Assembly: GCF_002157205.1 (NCBI RefSeq)
Contig: NZ_CP021358.1
Coordinates: 992,001-1,056,000, forward strand
DNA: 64,000 nt
Origin: Kushneria marisflavi
Lineage (GTDB): Bacteria > Pseudomonadota > Gammaproteobacteria > Pseudomonadales > Halomonadaceae
Reading direction: 5' to 3'
The notes under the pieces are model-generated. The model was not told where the DNA came from. It made no database searches and was given only the letters and a program-made list of their open reading frames with translations. This document shows, one piece after another, positions 30,454 through 40,933 of this stretch (positions are counted from its first letter, which is position 1; the number at the start of each line of letters is the position of its first letter). The translations under genes were made by a program, and so were the position numbers.

Positions 30454-31185
30454 TTAAACCTCTTTGCTCTTTGATTGCATCCGAAGATAGCCTTCCCTGA
30501 AATCAGAGAACATCTGCAACCGATCAATATCGGGGATGGTAATCTGATGCCGGTCACGATAAACCAGCGACTGCTCGCGTAGAGAAGAAAATACCCGGCT
30601 GACGTGAACCGGCGTTAACCCCATCAAATCGGCCAGCATCTGTTGCGATAACGGCAGCCTGAACTCGTTGAGCGCGCCACTGTTGGTTTTGGAAAGACGG
30701 CTGCGCGTCTCGCATAGAAAATGAGCCAGCCTGTTCTGAGCATTTCTGCGCCCCAGATTGACCATTCTCTCAACCAGCATGGATTGCTGAATGCCTGAAA
30801 TGGCGAAGAAGGTACTGGTCAATCGGCCGGATTGCTCAAACACATTGTCCAGATGGCAATGGGGGAAGCGACAGAACGTACAATCCGTGATGGCATCCAC
30901 GGTCGACTGATGTTCATGGAGTGCGTATTCACGAAGGCCGACCACGTCTCCGGGCATAAAGATATCCAGAATCATCCTGCTACCATCTTCCAGCACATAG
31001 CTGCTGTAGGCCCAGCCCTTGCTCAGCACGGCCATCTCATCGGCACGCTCGCCTTCCCGCCATAATGAATCACCGCTTTTCAGCTGTTCGGGAGACTTCT
31101 CAAGCGTATTCAAAAGCTCGACTTCCCAATCGGCCAGGTCAGCAAAATATTGAAAATGCTTAACCATGCAGCTTTGATGAGACAC
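30454..31185 (-). CDS. Crp/Fnr-family transcription regulator
   Basis: 243 residues. A cyclic-nucleotide-binding-like beta barrel (about 15-130, containing SLWREGERADEMAVLSKGWAY and IFMPGDVVGL) is followed by a dimer helix and a C-terminal winged helix-turn-helix (LSQQMLADLMGLTPVHVSRV, about 180-200). Cys6 and the cluster Cys102, Cys105, Cys110 could in principle bind a metal or FeS cluster, but the spacing is not that of E. coli FNR. The start is GTG at 31185 with GAGGAG 7 nt upstream. The regulon is unknown; it stands alone between the acyltransferase and tRNA-Leu. Confidence 0.88.
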   Translation of the reverse strand: MSHQSCMVKHFQYFADLADWEVELLNTLEKSPEQLKSGDSLWREGERADEMAVLSKGWAYSSYVLEDGSRMILDIFMPGDVVGLREYALHEHQSTVDAITDCTFCRFPHCHLDNVFEQSGRLTSTFFAISGIQQSMLVERMVNLGRRNAQNRLAHFLCETRSRLSKTNSGALNEFRLPLSQQMLADLMGLTPVHVSRVFSSLREQSLVYRDRHQITIPDIDRLQMFSDFREGYLRMQSKSKEV

Positions 31186-31304
31186 GTGGAATCTCCTCTG
31201 TCATGAGTGTTTAAAACAGATATTTCAGGCAAGAATACACGCCTCGCCGTGACAGATGGCAAGAAGCAGAGAGGAAAAACGAAAGAGGAGATATCGTAAA
31301 GAGG

Positions 31305-31392
31305 TGGTACCGGTGGTCGGACTCGAACCGACACGGAGTATTAGTCCGGCGGATTTTGAATCCGCTGCGTCTACCAATTTCGCCACACCGGC
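31305..31392 (-). tRNA. tRNA-Leu (anticodon CAA)
   Basis: 88 nt on the minus strand including an encoded CCA. Acceptor GCCGGTG pairs with CACCGGT, with a G-U at 1-72. The D arm reads GCGAAATTGGTAGACGC, the anticodon arm is GCGGA-TTCAAAA-TCCGC, a long variable arm follows (CGGACTAATACTCCG), and the T arm is GTCGG-TTCGAGT-CCGAC. The long variable arm and CAA anticodon identify it as the tRNA reading UUG. Confidence 0.96.
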
Positions 31393-31409
31393 AGTGTTGC
31401 GCGAGGCGT

Positions 31410-31437
31410 ATTATACGGCCCGTAGCCAACACGTCAA
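31410..31437 (-). promoter_or_regulatory. Promoter of tRNA-Leu
   Basis: On the minus strand TTGACG (31437-31432) and a perfect TATAAT (31415-31410) are 16 bp apart, ending 18 bp before the tRNA. The GC-rich stretch after the -10 box (ACGCCTCGCG) is typical of stringently controlled stable-RNA promoters. Confidence 0.75.
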
Positions 31438-31501
31438 TGACGTAGACCGGTCGCATCCGCTATCATGCCTGCCCCTTGATGACACCGACCCTTGATGAGC
31501 C

Positions 31502-32542
31502 ATGCAGCGCGCCGACTTTCATTTTGATCTGCCCAACGAATTGATCGCCCGCTATCCCAGCGACCAGCGCAGTGACTGTCGTCTGCTGTGCGTCGATGGT
31601 GACAGCGGCCACCTTGAACACACGCGCTTCCCGCAGCTTCTGGACCATCTGGCGCCGGGGGATCTGGTGGTGTTCAACGATACCCGCGTCATTCCCGCAC
31701 GACTTTTCGGTCAAAAGGAAAGTGGTGGGCGCGTCGAAATGCTGCTGGAACGTCCTCTGGATGCCTACCGTGGCCTCGCCCATCTGCGTGCCAGCAAGGC
31801 CCCAAAAATCGGCACTCGCCTCATCTTCGAAGGTGATGTTCACGCCGTGGTCGAGGGCCGACGCGACGCACTTTTCGAGCTGAGGTTTGAAGGGGATACG
31901 CCACTGGTTGCGCTGCTGGAAGCCCACGGCCACATGCCTCTGCCGCCGTATATCGAGCGCGAAGATGAGCATACCGACCGTGAACGCTATCAAACCGTTT
32001 ACGCCCGCCACGACGGCGCGGTTGCCGCGCCGACCGCCGGCCTGCACTTTGATGACGCCATGCTTGAGGCAATGGAGGCACGTGGCATCGAGAAGGCGTT
32101 CGTAACGCTGCACGTCGGTGCCGGCACCTTTCAGCCGGTGCGGGTCGACAACATTCTCGAACATCACATGCACAGTGAATGGATCGAGGTCAGCGCGACC
32201 ACCGCCGAACAGGTCCGCGCCGCACAGGATCGCGGCAACCGGGTCATTGCGGTGGGCACCACCAGCGTGCGCTGTCTGGAAAGTGCCTGCCAGCACTCGA
32301 GTCACGGCCGGATCGAGGCCTTCAGCGGCGATACGGATATTTTCATCTATCCGGGCTATCAATGGCAGTGCGTGGACAGCCTGATCACCAATTTCCACCT
32401 GCCGGAATCCACGCTTTTGATGCTGGTCTCCTCCTTTGCAGGATATGACCATGTCATGCAGGCGTATCAGGCAGCTGTAGACGAACGCTACGCCTTTTTC
32501 AGCTACGGCGACGCCATGTATCTCACCCGGCAGCGCGGCTGA
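31502..32542 (+). CDS. queA: S-adenosylmethionine:tRNA ribosyltransferase-isomerase QueA
   Basis: 346 residues, the normal size. QueA adds the epoxycyclopentane ring to 7-aminomethyl-7-deazaguanine in tRNA, using SAM as ribosyl donor, the penultimate step of queuosine synthesis. Family motifs are [21 protein letters not shown] (near 57-77, given in part), the APTAGLHF block, [13 protein letters not shown] and [18 protein letters not shown]. It is followed by tgt after 75 bp, the usual queA-tgt-yajC-secD-secF order. The ATG lies close after the convergent-facing tRNA promoter region, and its ribosome site is weak. Confidence 0.97.
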   Translation: MQRADFHFDLPNELIARYPSDQRSDCRLLCVDGDSGHLEHTRFPQLLDHLAPGDLVVFNDTRVIPARLFGQKESGGRVEMLLERPLDAYRGLAHLRASKAPKIGTRLIFEGDVHAVVEGRRDALFELRFEGDTPLVALLEAHGHMPLPPYIEREDEHTDRERYQTVYARHDGAVAAPTAGLHFDDAMLEAMEARGIEKAFVTLHVGAGTFQPVRVDNILEHHMHSEWIEVSATTAEQVRAAQDRGNRVIAVGTTSVRCLESACQHSSHGRIEAFSGDTDIFIYPGYQWQCVDSLITNFHLPESTLLMLVSSFAGYDHVMQAYQAAVDERYAFFSYGDAMYLTRQRG

Positions 32543-33736
<1,194 letters not shown>

Positions 33737-33787
33737 ACGGCTTATAACAGAGCACCACTGAACAAGATCATTCCTAGAGGAAACCTC

Positions 33788-34126
33788 ATGCTCGAGTACC
33801 TGATTCCGGCAGCCATGGCAGAAGGAGGCGCCGGTAGTGCCGGTGGCGCGGGTGCCATCGGTCAGATCGTCATGCTGGTCGGCTTTGTCCTGATTTTCTA
33901 CTTCCTGCTTTGGCGTCCGCAGTCCAAGCGAGCCAAGGCACACAAGAAGTTGATGTCAGAGCTTTCCAAAGGCGACGAAGTCACTATCAGCGGCGGCCTT
34001 ATGGGGCGTTTGACCAAGGTTGGTGACGAGTTCATCACTCTTGAAATCGCTGAAGGTACTGAAGTCAATGTTCAGAAAAGCTCGGTTATCAGCGTACTGC
34101 CCAAGGGCACACTGAAATCAATCTGA
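33788..34126 (+). CDS. yajC: Preprotein translocase subunit YajC
   Basis: 112 residues. A short Gly/Ala-rich N-terminus, one membrane helix (IVMLVGFVLIFYFLLWRPQ, about 27-45) and a cytoplasmic domain (KRAKAHKKLM, then KGDEVTISGGLMGRLTKV) are typical of YajC. It associates with SecD and SecF at the SecYEG translocon. AGAGG lies 7 nt before the ATG. It sits between tgt and secD in the standard order, with 192 bp before secD. Confidence 0.95.
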   Translation: MLEYLIPAAMAEGGAGSAGGAGAIGQIVMLVGFVLIFYFLLWRPQSKRAKAHKKLMSELSKGDEVTISGGLMGRLTKVGDEFITLEIAEGTEVNVQKSSVISVLPKGTLKSI

Positions 34127-34217
34127 ACACAGTAAAGGCAGGCGATCATTGCTGTCGTATCGGCGTGATCACTCCTGTCTGCGACGTATTGATGTACAAC
34201 ACGTCGCCTTCTGCCCG

Positions 34218-34255
34218 GGGCTCGTTCAGTGGTGATTGAACCATTGGTCGAGCCC
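34218..34255 (+). repeat. Hairpin in the yajC-secD gap
   Basis: GGGCTCG (34218-34224) pairs with CGAGCCC (34249-34255), and inner bases AGTGGT / ACCATT extend the stem partly. There is no T run, so it is more likely an mRNA processing or stability element in the secD leader than a terminator. Confidence 0.5.
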
Positions 34256-34318
34256 TGTGGTCATTGATACGACCTCAAAAGCTCTCTTGAGCCACCAGCC
34301 AATCAGGACAGGGCCACG

Positions 34319-36163
34319 ATGCTCAATCGTTATCCCCTCTGGAAGTATCTGCTGATACTCCTCGTGTTTATTGTGGGCGTTCTCTATGCACTGCCCAATC
34401 TCTATCCCAAGGACCCGGCCATTCAGATCAGCGCGGCCAATAGCGGTGCAAGCGTTGGCGGCAGCGAGATGGCCCGTGTCGATCAGATACTCGAGCAGGC
34501 AGGCATCGCCGTTAAATCAAGCGAGTCCGCCAATGGCACCGGTCTGATACGGCTGGAAAACAGCTCACAGCAGTCAGCCGCTCGTGATGCGGTCAGCAAG
34601 GCACTGGGACAGGGCTACACCGTCGCGCTCAATCTGGCCGACTCGACCCCGCAGTGGCTGCAGTCCATCGGTGCCAAGCCGATGAATCTGGGCCTTGATC
34701 TGCGTGGCGGCGTCCACTTCCTGCTGGAAGTCGACATGGATGCGGCCATTGATCAGCGTCTGGATGTCAACGCCAGCGCCATGCGCGAAGCGCTGCGCGG
34801 CGAGGGCATTCGTTATCGCAACAACACCACCGGCGATAACATCATCCGCTTTACCTTTGCCAATGCAGAGGACCGCAGTCAGGCAAGAGCGCTGCTCAGC
34901 CGCCAGTACAACGAATTTACCTTCGCCAATGAGGATGATGCAGGCCCGACGCTTGTCATGACGCTGACCGATCAGGCCGTCAACGACATCCAGGACTACG
35001 CCATCAATCAAAACCTCACCACCCTGCGCAATCGTGTCAACGAGCTGGGCGTATCCGAGCCGATCGTGCAGCGCCAGGGCCCCAACCGCATCGTGGTCGA
35101 GCTTCCAGGCGTACAGGACACGGCCGAGGCCAAGCGGATCGTGGGGGCCACGGCCAACCTCGAGTTCCGACTTGAGGCGTCCGACAGCACGAGCCCCGAT
35201 CAGCAACAGGCATTCGAGTTCCGTAACGATGCCGGTCGCAAGGCGGCTCTGGAGCGCGATGTCATCATTACCGGTGATCGCGTCTCGAGTGCCAGCACCT
35301 CCTTTGATGACAGTGGCCGACCGCAGGTCAACATCAACCTGGATGGCCCCGGTGGCAGCCGCATGAATCGCGCCACGCGCGCCAACATCGGCCGTAACAT
35401 GGCCGTGCTTTATATCGAGCACAAGACCCGCACCCGCACCGTGACCCGCGACGGCGAACAGGTCGAGGAGCGCGTGCCCTACACCGAGCGCGGTATCATC
35501 AGTCTGGCCACCATCCAGAGCGCACTGGGCAATCAGTTCCGCATCACCGGTCTGGATTCGCCGACCGAAGCCCGTGAACTGTCGCTGCTGCTACGCTCGG
35601 GCTCGCTGGCCGCACCCATCTACTTCGCACAGGAACGTACCATCGGGCCAAGCCTGGGCCAGCAGAACATTGATCGTGGTGTCATGTCGGTCATTGTTGG
35701 GCTGATTCTGGTGCTGGCCTTCATGATCGTGCGCTACAAGGGCTTTGGCCTGATCGCCAACATCGCACTGGCGGTCAACCTGACGCTTCTGATCGCGGCG
35801 ATGTCGATTCTGGGGGCCACCCTGACCCTGCCGGGCATTGCCGGGATCGTGCTGACACTGGGCATGGCGGTCGATGCCAATGTGCTGGTGTTCGAGCGTA
35901 TTCGCGAGGAGATACGCAGTCGATCGATACAGCAGGCCATTCATACCGGCTATGAACGCGCCTTCACGGCCATCCTGGATGCCAACATCACGACCCTGCT
36001 GGTGGCCGTCATCCTGTTTTCGATCGGCACCGGCCCCGTGAAGGGCTTTGCGGTCACGCTCTCGCTGGGCATTCTGACCTCGGTCTTTACCGGCGTCATG
36101 GTGAGCCGAGCCCTTACCAATCTTGTCGTGGGCGGCAAGTCGATCAAGAAACTGTGGATCTGA
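34319..36163 (+). CDS. secD: Protein translocase subunit SecD
   Basis: 614 residues, normal length. A first membrane helix at the N-terminus (about 9-27) is followed by a large periplasmic part (P1 head and base, including GLDLRGGVHFLLEVDMD and TLRNRVNELGVSEPIVQRQG) and five C-terminal membrane helices with GIVLTLGMAVDANVLVFERI, which carries the Asp implicated in proton coupling. SecDF uses the proton gradient to pull secretory proteins out at the periplasmic side. It is followed after 11 bp by secF, clearly co-transcribed. Confidence 0.97.
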   Translation: MLNRYPLWKYLLILLVFIVGVLYALPNLYPKDPAIQISAANSGASVGGSEMARVDQILEQAGIAVKSSESANGTGLIRLENSSQQSAARDAVSKALGQGYTVALNLADSTPQWLQSIGAKPMNLGLDLRGGVHFLLEVDMDAAIDQRLDVNASAMREALRGEGIRYRNNTTGDNIIRFTFANAEDRSQARALLSRQYNEFTFANEDDAGPTLVMTLTDQAVNDIQDYAINQNLTTLRNRVNELGVSEPIVQRQGPNRIVVELPGVQDTAEAKRIVGATANLEFRLEASDSTSPDQQQAFEFRNDAGRKAALERDVIITGDRVSSASTSFDDSGRPQVNINLDGPGGSRMNRATRANIGRNMAVLYIEHKTRTRTVTRDGEQVEERVPYTERGIISLATIQSALGNQFRITGLDSPTEARELSLLLRSGSLAAPIYFAQERTIGPSLGQQNIDRGVMSVIVGLILVLAFMIVRYKGFGLIANIALAVNLTLLIAAMSILGATLTLPGIAGIVLTLGMAVDANVLVFERIREEIRSRSIQQAIHTGYERAFTAILDANITTLLVAVILFSIGTGPVKGFAVTLSLGILTSVFTGVMVSRALTNLVVGGKSIKKLWI

Positions 36164-36174
36164 GGAGCCGGCAA

Positions 36175-37083
36175 ATGACGCAATTTGATTTCATGGGCAA
36201 GCGCAAGGCTGCCTACATCATCTCCATCCTGCTCACGGTCATCGCCCTCGGGGCGCTGGCCGTCAAGGGCCTGAGCCTTGGCCTCGACTTCACCGGCGGC
36301 ACCCAGGTCGAAGTCAGCTATGCCAAGGCGCCCTCGCTTGACGAGGTTCGCGATGAGCTGGGTGAGGCGGGCTTTGGTAACTACTCGGTGCAGACCTTTG
36401 GTGCCGATACCGACGTGCTGGTCCGCCTTCAGCAGACTTTCGATGAGGGCATCGGCGATCAGGTCATCAGTGCCCTGCGCGCCGACGGCGAACAGGTTAA
36501 CCTGGTGCGCGCTGAATATGTTGGCGCTCAGGTCGGCGACCAGCTTCGCGATCAGAGCGGTCTGGGCATGCTGATTGCCCTGGGCGTGGTCGCGCTGTAT
36601 GTGGCCTTCCGCTTCCAGTACAAGTTTGCCCTTGGCGCGCTAATCTCGCTGGGCCACGACGTGATCATTCTGCTGGGCTTTTTTGCCCTGTTCGGTTTCG
36701 ACTTCGACCTGACGGTACTGGCTGCGGTGCTGGCGGTCATCGGTTACTCGCTCAACGACACCATCATCGTCTACGACCGTATCCGCGAAAACATCCGGCG
36801 CTCCCAGTCCAATGATCTGGTCAAAATCTTCAACGACGCCGTCAATCAGACACTGTCACGAACGCTGTCGACGTCGGGAACAACCCTGCTGGTGCTGCTG
36901 GCGCTGTTTTTCCTGGGCGGCGACATGATCCACAACTTCTCGCTGGCGCTGATTGTGGGCGTGGTGCTGGGAACGTTCTCCTCCATCTATGTGGCAGCTG
37001 CCATGCTGCTGCTGGTCAAGCTGGAGCGGGAAGATCTGATCCCGGTCAAACGCGAAAACGCCGTTGAAGACGAACTGCCCTGA
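36175..37083 (+). CDS. secF: Protein translocase subunit SecF
   Basis: 302 residues from ATG 36175, with GAGGAG 8 nt upstream; the frame is open into secD but this start fits the family. There are six predicted membrane helices. The first periplasmic loop starts GLSLGLDFTGGTQVEVSY, and the later segment AVIGYSLNDTIIVYDRIREN is the SecF signature in membrane helix 4 and the loop after it. It forms a heterodimer with SecD. A strong terminator follows 44 bp after the stop. Confidence 0.97.
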   Translation: MTQFDFMGKRKAAYIISILLTVIALGALAVKGLSLGLDFTGGTQVEVSYAKAPSLDEVRDELGEAGFGNYSVQTFGADTDVLVRLQQTFDEGIGDQVISALRADGEQVNLVRAEYVGAQVGDQLRDQSGLGMLIALGVVALYVAFRFQYKFALGALISLGHDVIILLGFFALFGFDFDLTVLAAVLAVIGYSLNDTIIVYDRIRENIRRSQSNDLVKIFNDAVNQTLSRTLSTSGTTLLVLLALFFLGGDMIHNFSLALIVGVVLGTFSSIYVAAAMLLLVKLEREDLIPVKRENAVEDELP

Positions 37084-37126
37084 TACACCAGGGCGCCTGA
37101 TGGATCGGCGCCTTCGACAAACAAAA

Positions 37127-37156
37127 GGGCCCGCCTCATGGAGGCGGGCCCTTTTT
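37127..37156. terminator. Strong bidirectional terminator between secF and suhB
   Basis: The 11-bp perfect stem GGGCCCGCCTC / GAGGCGGGCCC (37127-37137, 37141-37151) is flanked by AAAA on the left and TTTTT on the right, so it works for secF on the plus strand and for the convergent suhB-like gene on the minus strand. Confidence 0.92.
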
Positions 37157-37211
37157 GCATTCTGATACCGACAGCCAATACTGGACAGGCGTTTTATCGA
37201 TAACGAAGAGA

Positions 37212-38018
37212 TTACAGGGACGGGAGGTTCGCACTGCCCATGGTCTGTACCAGCTGCTTGAAAAGACGTGGCGAGGCGGCCATGAGCGCCCCTTCAATCT
37301 TGATCTGCGGGCTACCCTGCGGCGTGCCGGACAGCGCACCACACTCCTTGAGCACCAGACTGACGATGTGCATGTCCTGCTCGTCCAGCCCCAGAATGAA
37401 AGCCGCATCAACGTGGCCGGCGCACAGCGACAGCATGTCCAGCAGCGGACATCCCGAAGCACGCAGCATGTCTACACGCGCACCCAGCTGGGTGGTCAGA
37501 ATCTGCCAGGTGGAGAAATAGCGCTCGCGCATCCAGTTCTCGGGAAGGCCCAGCGCGACGCGGCTGCCATCGATGCTGGTACGGACCGGTACACGCATGC
37601 GGCGGCCGTTGTAGTGAGCACCACGCCCACGGCTGACCAGATACTCTTCATCAGTAAAGGGGGAAATAATGACGGCGTGTTCAGGACGCCCCTTGTAGAG
37701 GCACACCATCGACAGCGCACAGCCCGAGGTACCGGACGCCAGATTGGCGTAGCCGTGAAAGATTTCGATCTTCCAGTGGTAATCACGTCCTTCGCCACGG
37801 CCTTCGCTCCAGCCGATATAGCGTCCTGACATGCCATGTTCCGGGTAGCCCTTGCCAAACTGTGAGGCAATCAGGGTTTCTGCGCGCTGGGCCGTATCGC
37901 TGAGCAACGTATCAAGCGTGTTGTCTTCACGGGCAATATCAAGTCGGTCGCGAACGCGAACGAACTGTTCCTGGGCGCCACGAAGCGCGCGCAGGGCAAA
38001 CTGGACCATTGGATGCAT
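37212..38018 (-). CDS. suhB: SuhB-like inositol-monophosphatase-fold protein, catalytic residues lost
   Basis: 268 residues from ATG 38018 (GAGG 7 nt upstream; the start MHPMVQFALRA matches E. coli SuhB, MHPMLNIAVRA). Position opposite trmJ next to iscR is that of E. coli suhB. The fold is recognisable (SRGRGAHYNGRRMRV, CPLLDMLSLCAGHVDAAFI), but the metal-binding motifs are not: the usual DPLDGTTNF reads EIFHGYANL (Glu85, His88 in place of Asp84, Asp87) and the EESG segment reads YIGW. Phosphatase activity is therefore unlikely. In E. coli SuhB also acts in the Nus complex at rRNA operons without needing catalysis (established), which could be the retained role (inference). Confidence 0.85.
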   Translation of the reverse strand: MHPMVQFALRALRGAQEQFVRVRDRLDIAREDNTLDTLLSDTAQRAETLIASQFGKGYPEHGMSGRYIGWSEGRGEGRDYHWKIEIFHGYANLASGTSGCALSMVCLYKGRPEHAVIISPFTDEEYLVSRGRGAHYNGRRMRVPVRTSIDGSRVALGLPENWMRERYFSTWQILTTQLGARVDMLRASGCPLLDMLSLCAGHVDAAFILGLDEQDMHIVSLVLKECGALSGTPQGSPQIKIEGALMAASPRLFKQLVQTMGSANLPSL

Positions 38019-38297
38019 GATCAATCCTCGAACCGAGTGCTGTTAAAGAGCGAAAGGCAGGTCAGTAGCTGACAGATTCAAACGCCGCCCGAACAAGCGA
38101 CCATTGGCGGTGTCATTCAAGCGACGCGATAAAATGAGTTGTCTGAAAAGCGGACTGTCCGGAAAAGTGGCCGACGATGCTAGCAGAGACGCCGCCAACT
38201 CGCCAGCGTTCCATCAGGGCAGACAACGCACAAGCCATGCTAGACTTGCGTTCTCCACTGCCCCACGGCCCACGTTTTCTGTATCACGGCGATTTTC

Positions 38298-39098
38298 ATG
38301 CTAGAGCGTATTCGTATTGTTCTGATTGGCACCAGCCATCCCGGTAATATCGGCGCCGCCGCACGCGCCATGAAAACCATGGGGCTTGAGCAGCTTGCGC
38401 TGGTCGCGCCGCGCGGCGAAGGGATCAACCCGGAAGCGATTGCCCGGGCCTCGGGTGCCGATGACCTCCTTGAGCGTGCCACACTGCATGACACGCTGGA
38501 ACCCGCATTGAAGGACTGCCAGTGGGTGGTCGGCGCCAGTGCCCGCTCGCGTCATCTGCCCTGGCCCTTGTGCTCACCACGTGAATTCTCCGCCCGTCTG
38601 CCCGGCGAGATGCAACACCAGAGCAGCACGGTGGCACTGGTCTTTGGACGTGAAGACAAGGGGCTGACCAACGAAGAGCTTCAGCGCTGTCATACGCATG
38701 TGCATATTCCGACATCGGCCGATTACAGCTCTCTCAATCTGGCGGCCGCCGTACAGGTATTGGCTTACGAGTGCCGTCAGGCCTGGTTGTCCACCCAGTC
38801 AAATACAACGGATACCCTGCCCGGCTCGGCCTATCCCTTTGGCGTTGAATGGGACAACCCGCTGGCTAATCACGCCGATACCGAGCGCTTTTTTGAGCAT
38901 CTCGAGCGCACTCTGATCGATATCGGTTTTCACGACCCGAACAATCCCCGCCAGCTGATGGCACGCCTCAGGCGCCTTTACATGAGAAGCCGCATGGATG
39001 TCATGGAGCTCAACATGCTGCGCGGCATTCTGACGCGGGTGGATCGTCTGCAAAACGGACACGACAGGCCGTCGGAGCCCTCCGATCCTGTATCGTGA
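38298..39098 (+). CDS. trmJ: tRNA (cytidine/uridine-2'-O)-methyltransferase TrmJ
   Basis: 266 residues, SPOUT superfamily. It methylates the 2'-OH of nucleotide 32 in several tRNAs using SAM. The N-terminal catalytic domain holds IRIVLIGTSHPGNIGAAARAM (about 5-25, given in part) and the knot motifs VALVFGREDKGLTNEEL and IPTSADYSSLNLAAAVQVL. The C-terminal part contains NPRQLMARLRRLYMRSRMD, a conserved helical region. It is divergent from the SuhB-like gene across about 280 bp and followed by iscR, as in E. coli. Confidence 0.96.
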   Translation: MLERIRIVLIGTSHPGNIGAAARAMKTMGLEQLALVAPRGEGINPEAIARASGADDLLERATLHDTLEPALKDCQWVVGASARSRHLPWPLCSPREFSARLPGEMQHQSSTVALVFGREDKGLTNEELQRCHTHVHIPTSADYSSLNLAAAVQVLAYECRQAWLSTQSNTTDTLPGSAYPFGVEWDNPLANHADTERFFEHLERTLIDIGFHDPNNPRQLMARLRRLYMRSRMDVMELNMLRGILTRVDRLQNGHDRPSEPSDPVS

Positions 39099-39132
39099 GA
39101 ACACAGGCGGCGCTGACTGCCGCCTGCAATTG

Positions 39133-39161
39133 TTGACCAAATCTCTCGGGATTATCATAAT
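39133..39161 (+). promoter_or_regulatory. Candidate promoter of the isc operon
   Basis: TTGACC (39133-39138) and CATAAT (39156-39161) are separated by 17 bp, 33 bp before the iscR start. The AT-rich stretch around the -10 box (ATTATCATAATCAACGATTA) is where IscR would be expected to bind in autoregulation, but I cannot confirm a type 1 site. Confidence 0.55.
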
Positions 39162-39194
39162 CAACGATTACTGTCATGCTGCGGAATCTGGATC

Positions 39195-39671
39195 ATGCGT
39201 CTGACGACCAAGGGCCGCTACGCCGTTACAGCCATTCTTGACCTGGCCCTGCACGGCAGGGGCTCACCCATCAGTCTGGCAGATATCTCGGCGCGGCAGG
39301 ACATCTCGCTTTCCTACCTTGAGCAGCTGTTTGCCAGACTGCGTCGCAAGGGGCTGGTCACCAGCGTTCGAGGACCGGGCGGCGGCTATCTGCTGGCCAG
39401 AGCGCCCAAGGATATTTCCGTGGCCAGTGTGATTGATGCGGTCAATGAATCCATTGACGCCACGCGCTGTCAGGGCACGGGTGATTGCCAACAGGGCACG
39501 ACGTGTCTGACCCATCATCTCTGGAGCGATCTGTCTGATGTCATCCATGATTTTCTCGATCGTATTACGCTTGAGGAACTGATGCATCGCCACGACGTTC
39601 AGCGCATCGCCTCTCGTCAGCAGGACAGCGCCAGCCAGATCGCCGTGCTGCCGATTGCTCATACGTCATAA
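39195..39671 (+). CDS. iscR: Fe-S cluster-sensing regulator IscR
   Basis: 158 residues, Rrf2 family. The N-terminal winged helix ([20 protein letters not shown], then [18 protein letters not shown]) is followed by the [2Fe-2S] ligands Cys92, Cys98, Cys104 and His107, at the same positions as in E. coli. Holo-IscR represses isc expression and apo-IscR controls other genes (established). It heads the operon; iscS follows 52 bp after its stop. Confidence 0.97.
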   Translation: MRLTTKGRYAVTAILDLALHGRGSPISLADISARQDISLSYLEQLFARLRRKGLVTSVRGPGGGYLLARAPKDISVASVIDAVNESIDATRCQGTGDCQQGTTCLTHHLWSDLSDVIHDFLDRITLEELMHRHDVQRIASRQQDSASQIAVLPIAHTS

Positions 39672-39723
39672 TGTCATTGCGCGTCGTGCAGAAGGTCATG
39701 ACGTTGGAGATAAGGAAATCATC

Positions 39724-40881
39724 ATGAGCACCATGCCTCTTTACCTTGACTACGCGGCCACGACCCCGGTCGACCCGCGTGTTGCCGAGGTCATGGCACG
39801 CCATCTGACGCTGGAAGGCACCTTTGCCAACCCGGCCTCACGCAGCCACATGTCGGGCTGGCTGGCCGAGCAGGCCGTCGAGACCGGGCGACGTCAGGTC
39901 AGCGATCTGATCGGCGCCGATCCGCGCGAGATTGTCTGGACCTCGGGCGCGACCGAGGCCGATAACCTGGCCCTCATCGGCTATATGCGTGCTCATCGTG
40001 CCCGCGGCCGACATCTGATTACCTCGAGCATCGAACACAAGGCCGTGCTCGACAGCGCCACCGCGCTCGAGCAGGAGGGCTTTGAGGTGACCTACCTTGC
40101 GCCCCGTGCCAATGGCACGATCTCGCCCGAAGCCCTGCAGGAGGCGCTGCGCCCGGAAACGGTGCTGGTCTCCCTGATGGCAGTCAACAATGAGCTGGGC
40201 AGCATCAACGATCTTCAGGCGCTGGGCGCCATTGCGGCCGCACACGGCGCTGCCTTTCATGTCGATGCTGCTCAGGCCGCCGGTCGAATCGCGCTGGACA
40301 TGGGCACCCTGCCCATCGACATGCTGTCACTGTCGGCCCATAAGGCGTATGGCCCAAAGGGCATCGGTGCGCTTTATGTACGGCGCGGCACTCGCATCGA
40401 AGCATTGATTCACGGCGGCGGCCATGAGCGTGGCATGCGCTCCGGCACCCTGCCCACCCATCAGATTGCCGGCATGGGCCAGGCCTTTTCACTGGCTCTG
40501 GAAGAACAGGTTAGCGACAACGCCCATCTCGAGCAGCTCGGTCAGCGCTTTCGCGATGGCATTCAGCGGCTTGAAGGCACCTGGATCAACGGCGATGGCG
40601 GTGCGCAGGTACCCAACATCATCAATGTCGGTTTTGAAGGGGTAGACGGCGAAGGCATGATCATGGCCCTGCGGGGTCTGGCGGTATCCACCGGTTCGGC
40701 CTGTAATTCAGCCAGCGTGGATCCTTCCTATGTGCTGACCGGCATTGGCGTGCCGCGTGAAAAGGCGCTGGCCTCGATCCGTTTCAGCTTTGGTCGTTTC
40801 AGCCAGGTCGAGGAGATCGATCAGGCGCTTGAATCCATTTCGAATGCTCTGGAAGGCCTGCGTACGCGTCAGAGTGCCTGA
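39724..40881 (+). CDS. iscS: Cysteine desulfurase IscS
   Basis: 385 residues from ATG 39724, with AAGG 8 nt upstream. It is a PLP enzyme that takes sulfur from cysteine for Fe-S clusters, thiouridine and other uses. The PLP Lys is Lys207 ([12 protein letters not shown]) and the active Cys is Cys327 ([10 protein letters not shown]). E. coli IscS has 404 residues, and the C-terminal tail that helps bind IscU is missing here: the protein ends shortly after the ALEGLRTRQ segment. No iscU gene follows, which may be linked. The next gene, iscA, starts 52 bp downstream. Confidence 0.94.
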   Translation: MSTMPLYLDYAATTPVDPRVAEVMARHLTLEGTFANPASRSHMSGWLAEQAVETGRRQVSDLIGADPREIVWTSGATEADNLALIGYMRAHRARGRHLITSSIEHKAVLDSATALEQEGFEVTYLAPRANGTISPEALQEALRPETVLVSLMAVNNELGSINDLQALGAIAAAHGAAFHVDAAQAAGRIALDMGTLPIDMLSLSAHKAYGPKGIGALYVRRGTRIEALIHGGGHERGMRSGTLPTHQIAGMGQAFSLALEEQVSDNAHLEQLGQRFRDGIQRLEGTWINGDGGAQVPNIINVGFEGVDGEGMIMALRGLAVSTGSACNSASVDPSYVLTGIGVPREKALASIRFSFGRFSQVEEIDQALESISNALEGLRTRQSA

Positions 40882-40933
40882 GCATCCTTTATTTTCCGCG
40901 CGTTCGCCGCGCATCACCGGGGAGAACATCATC

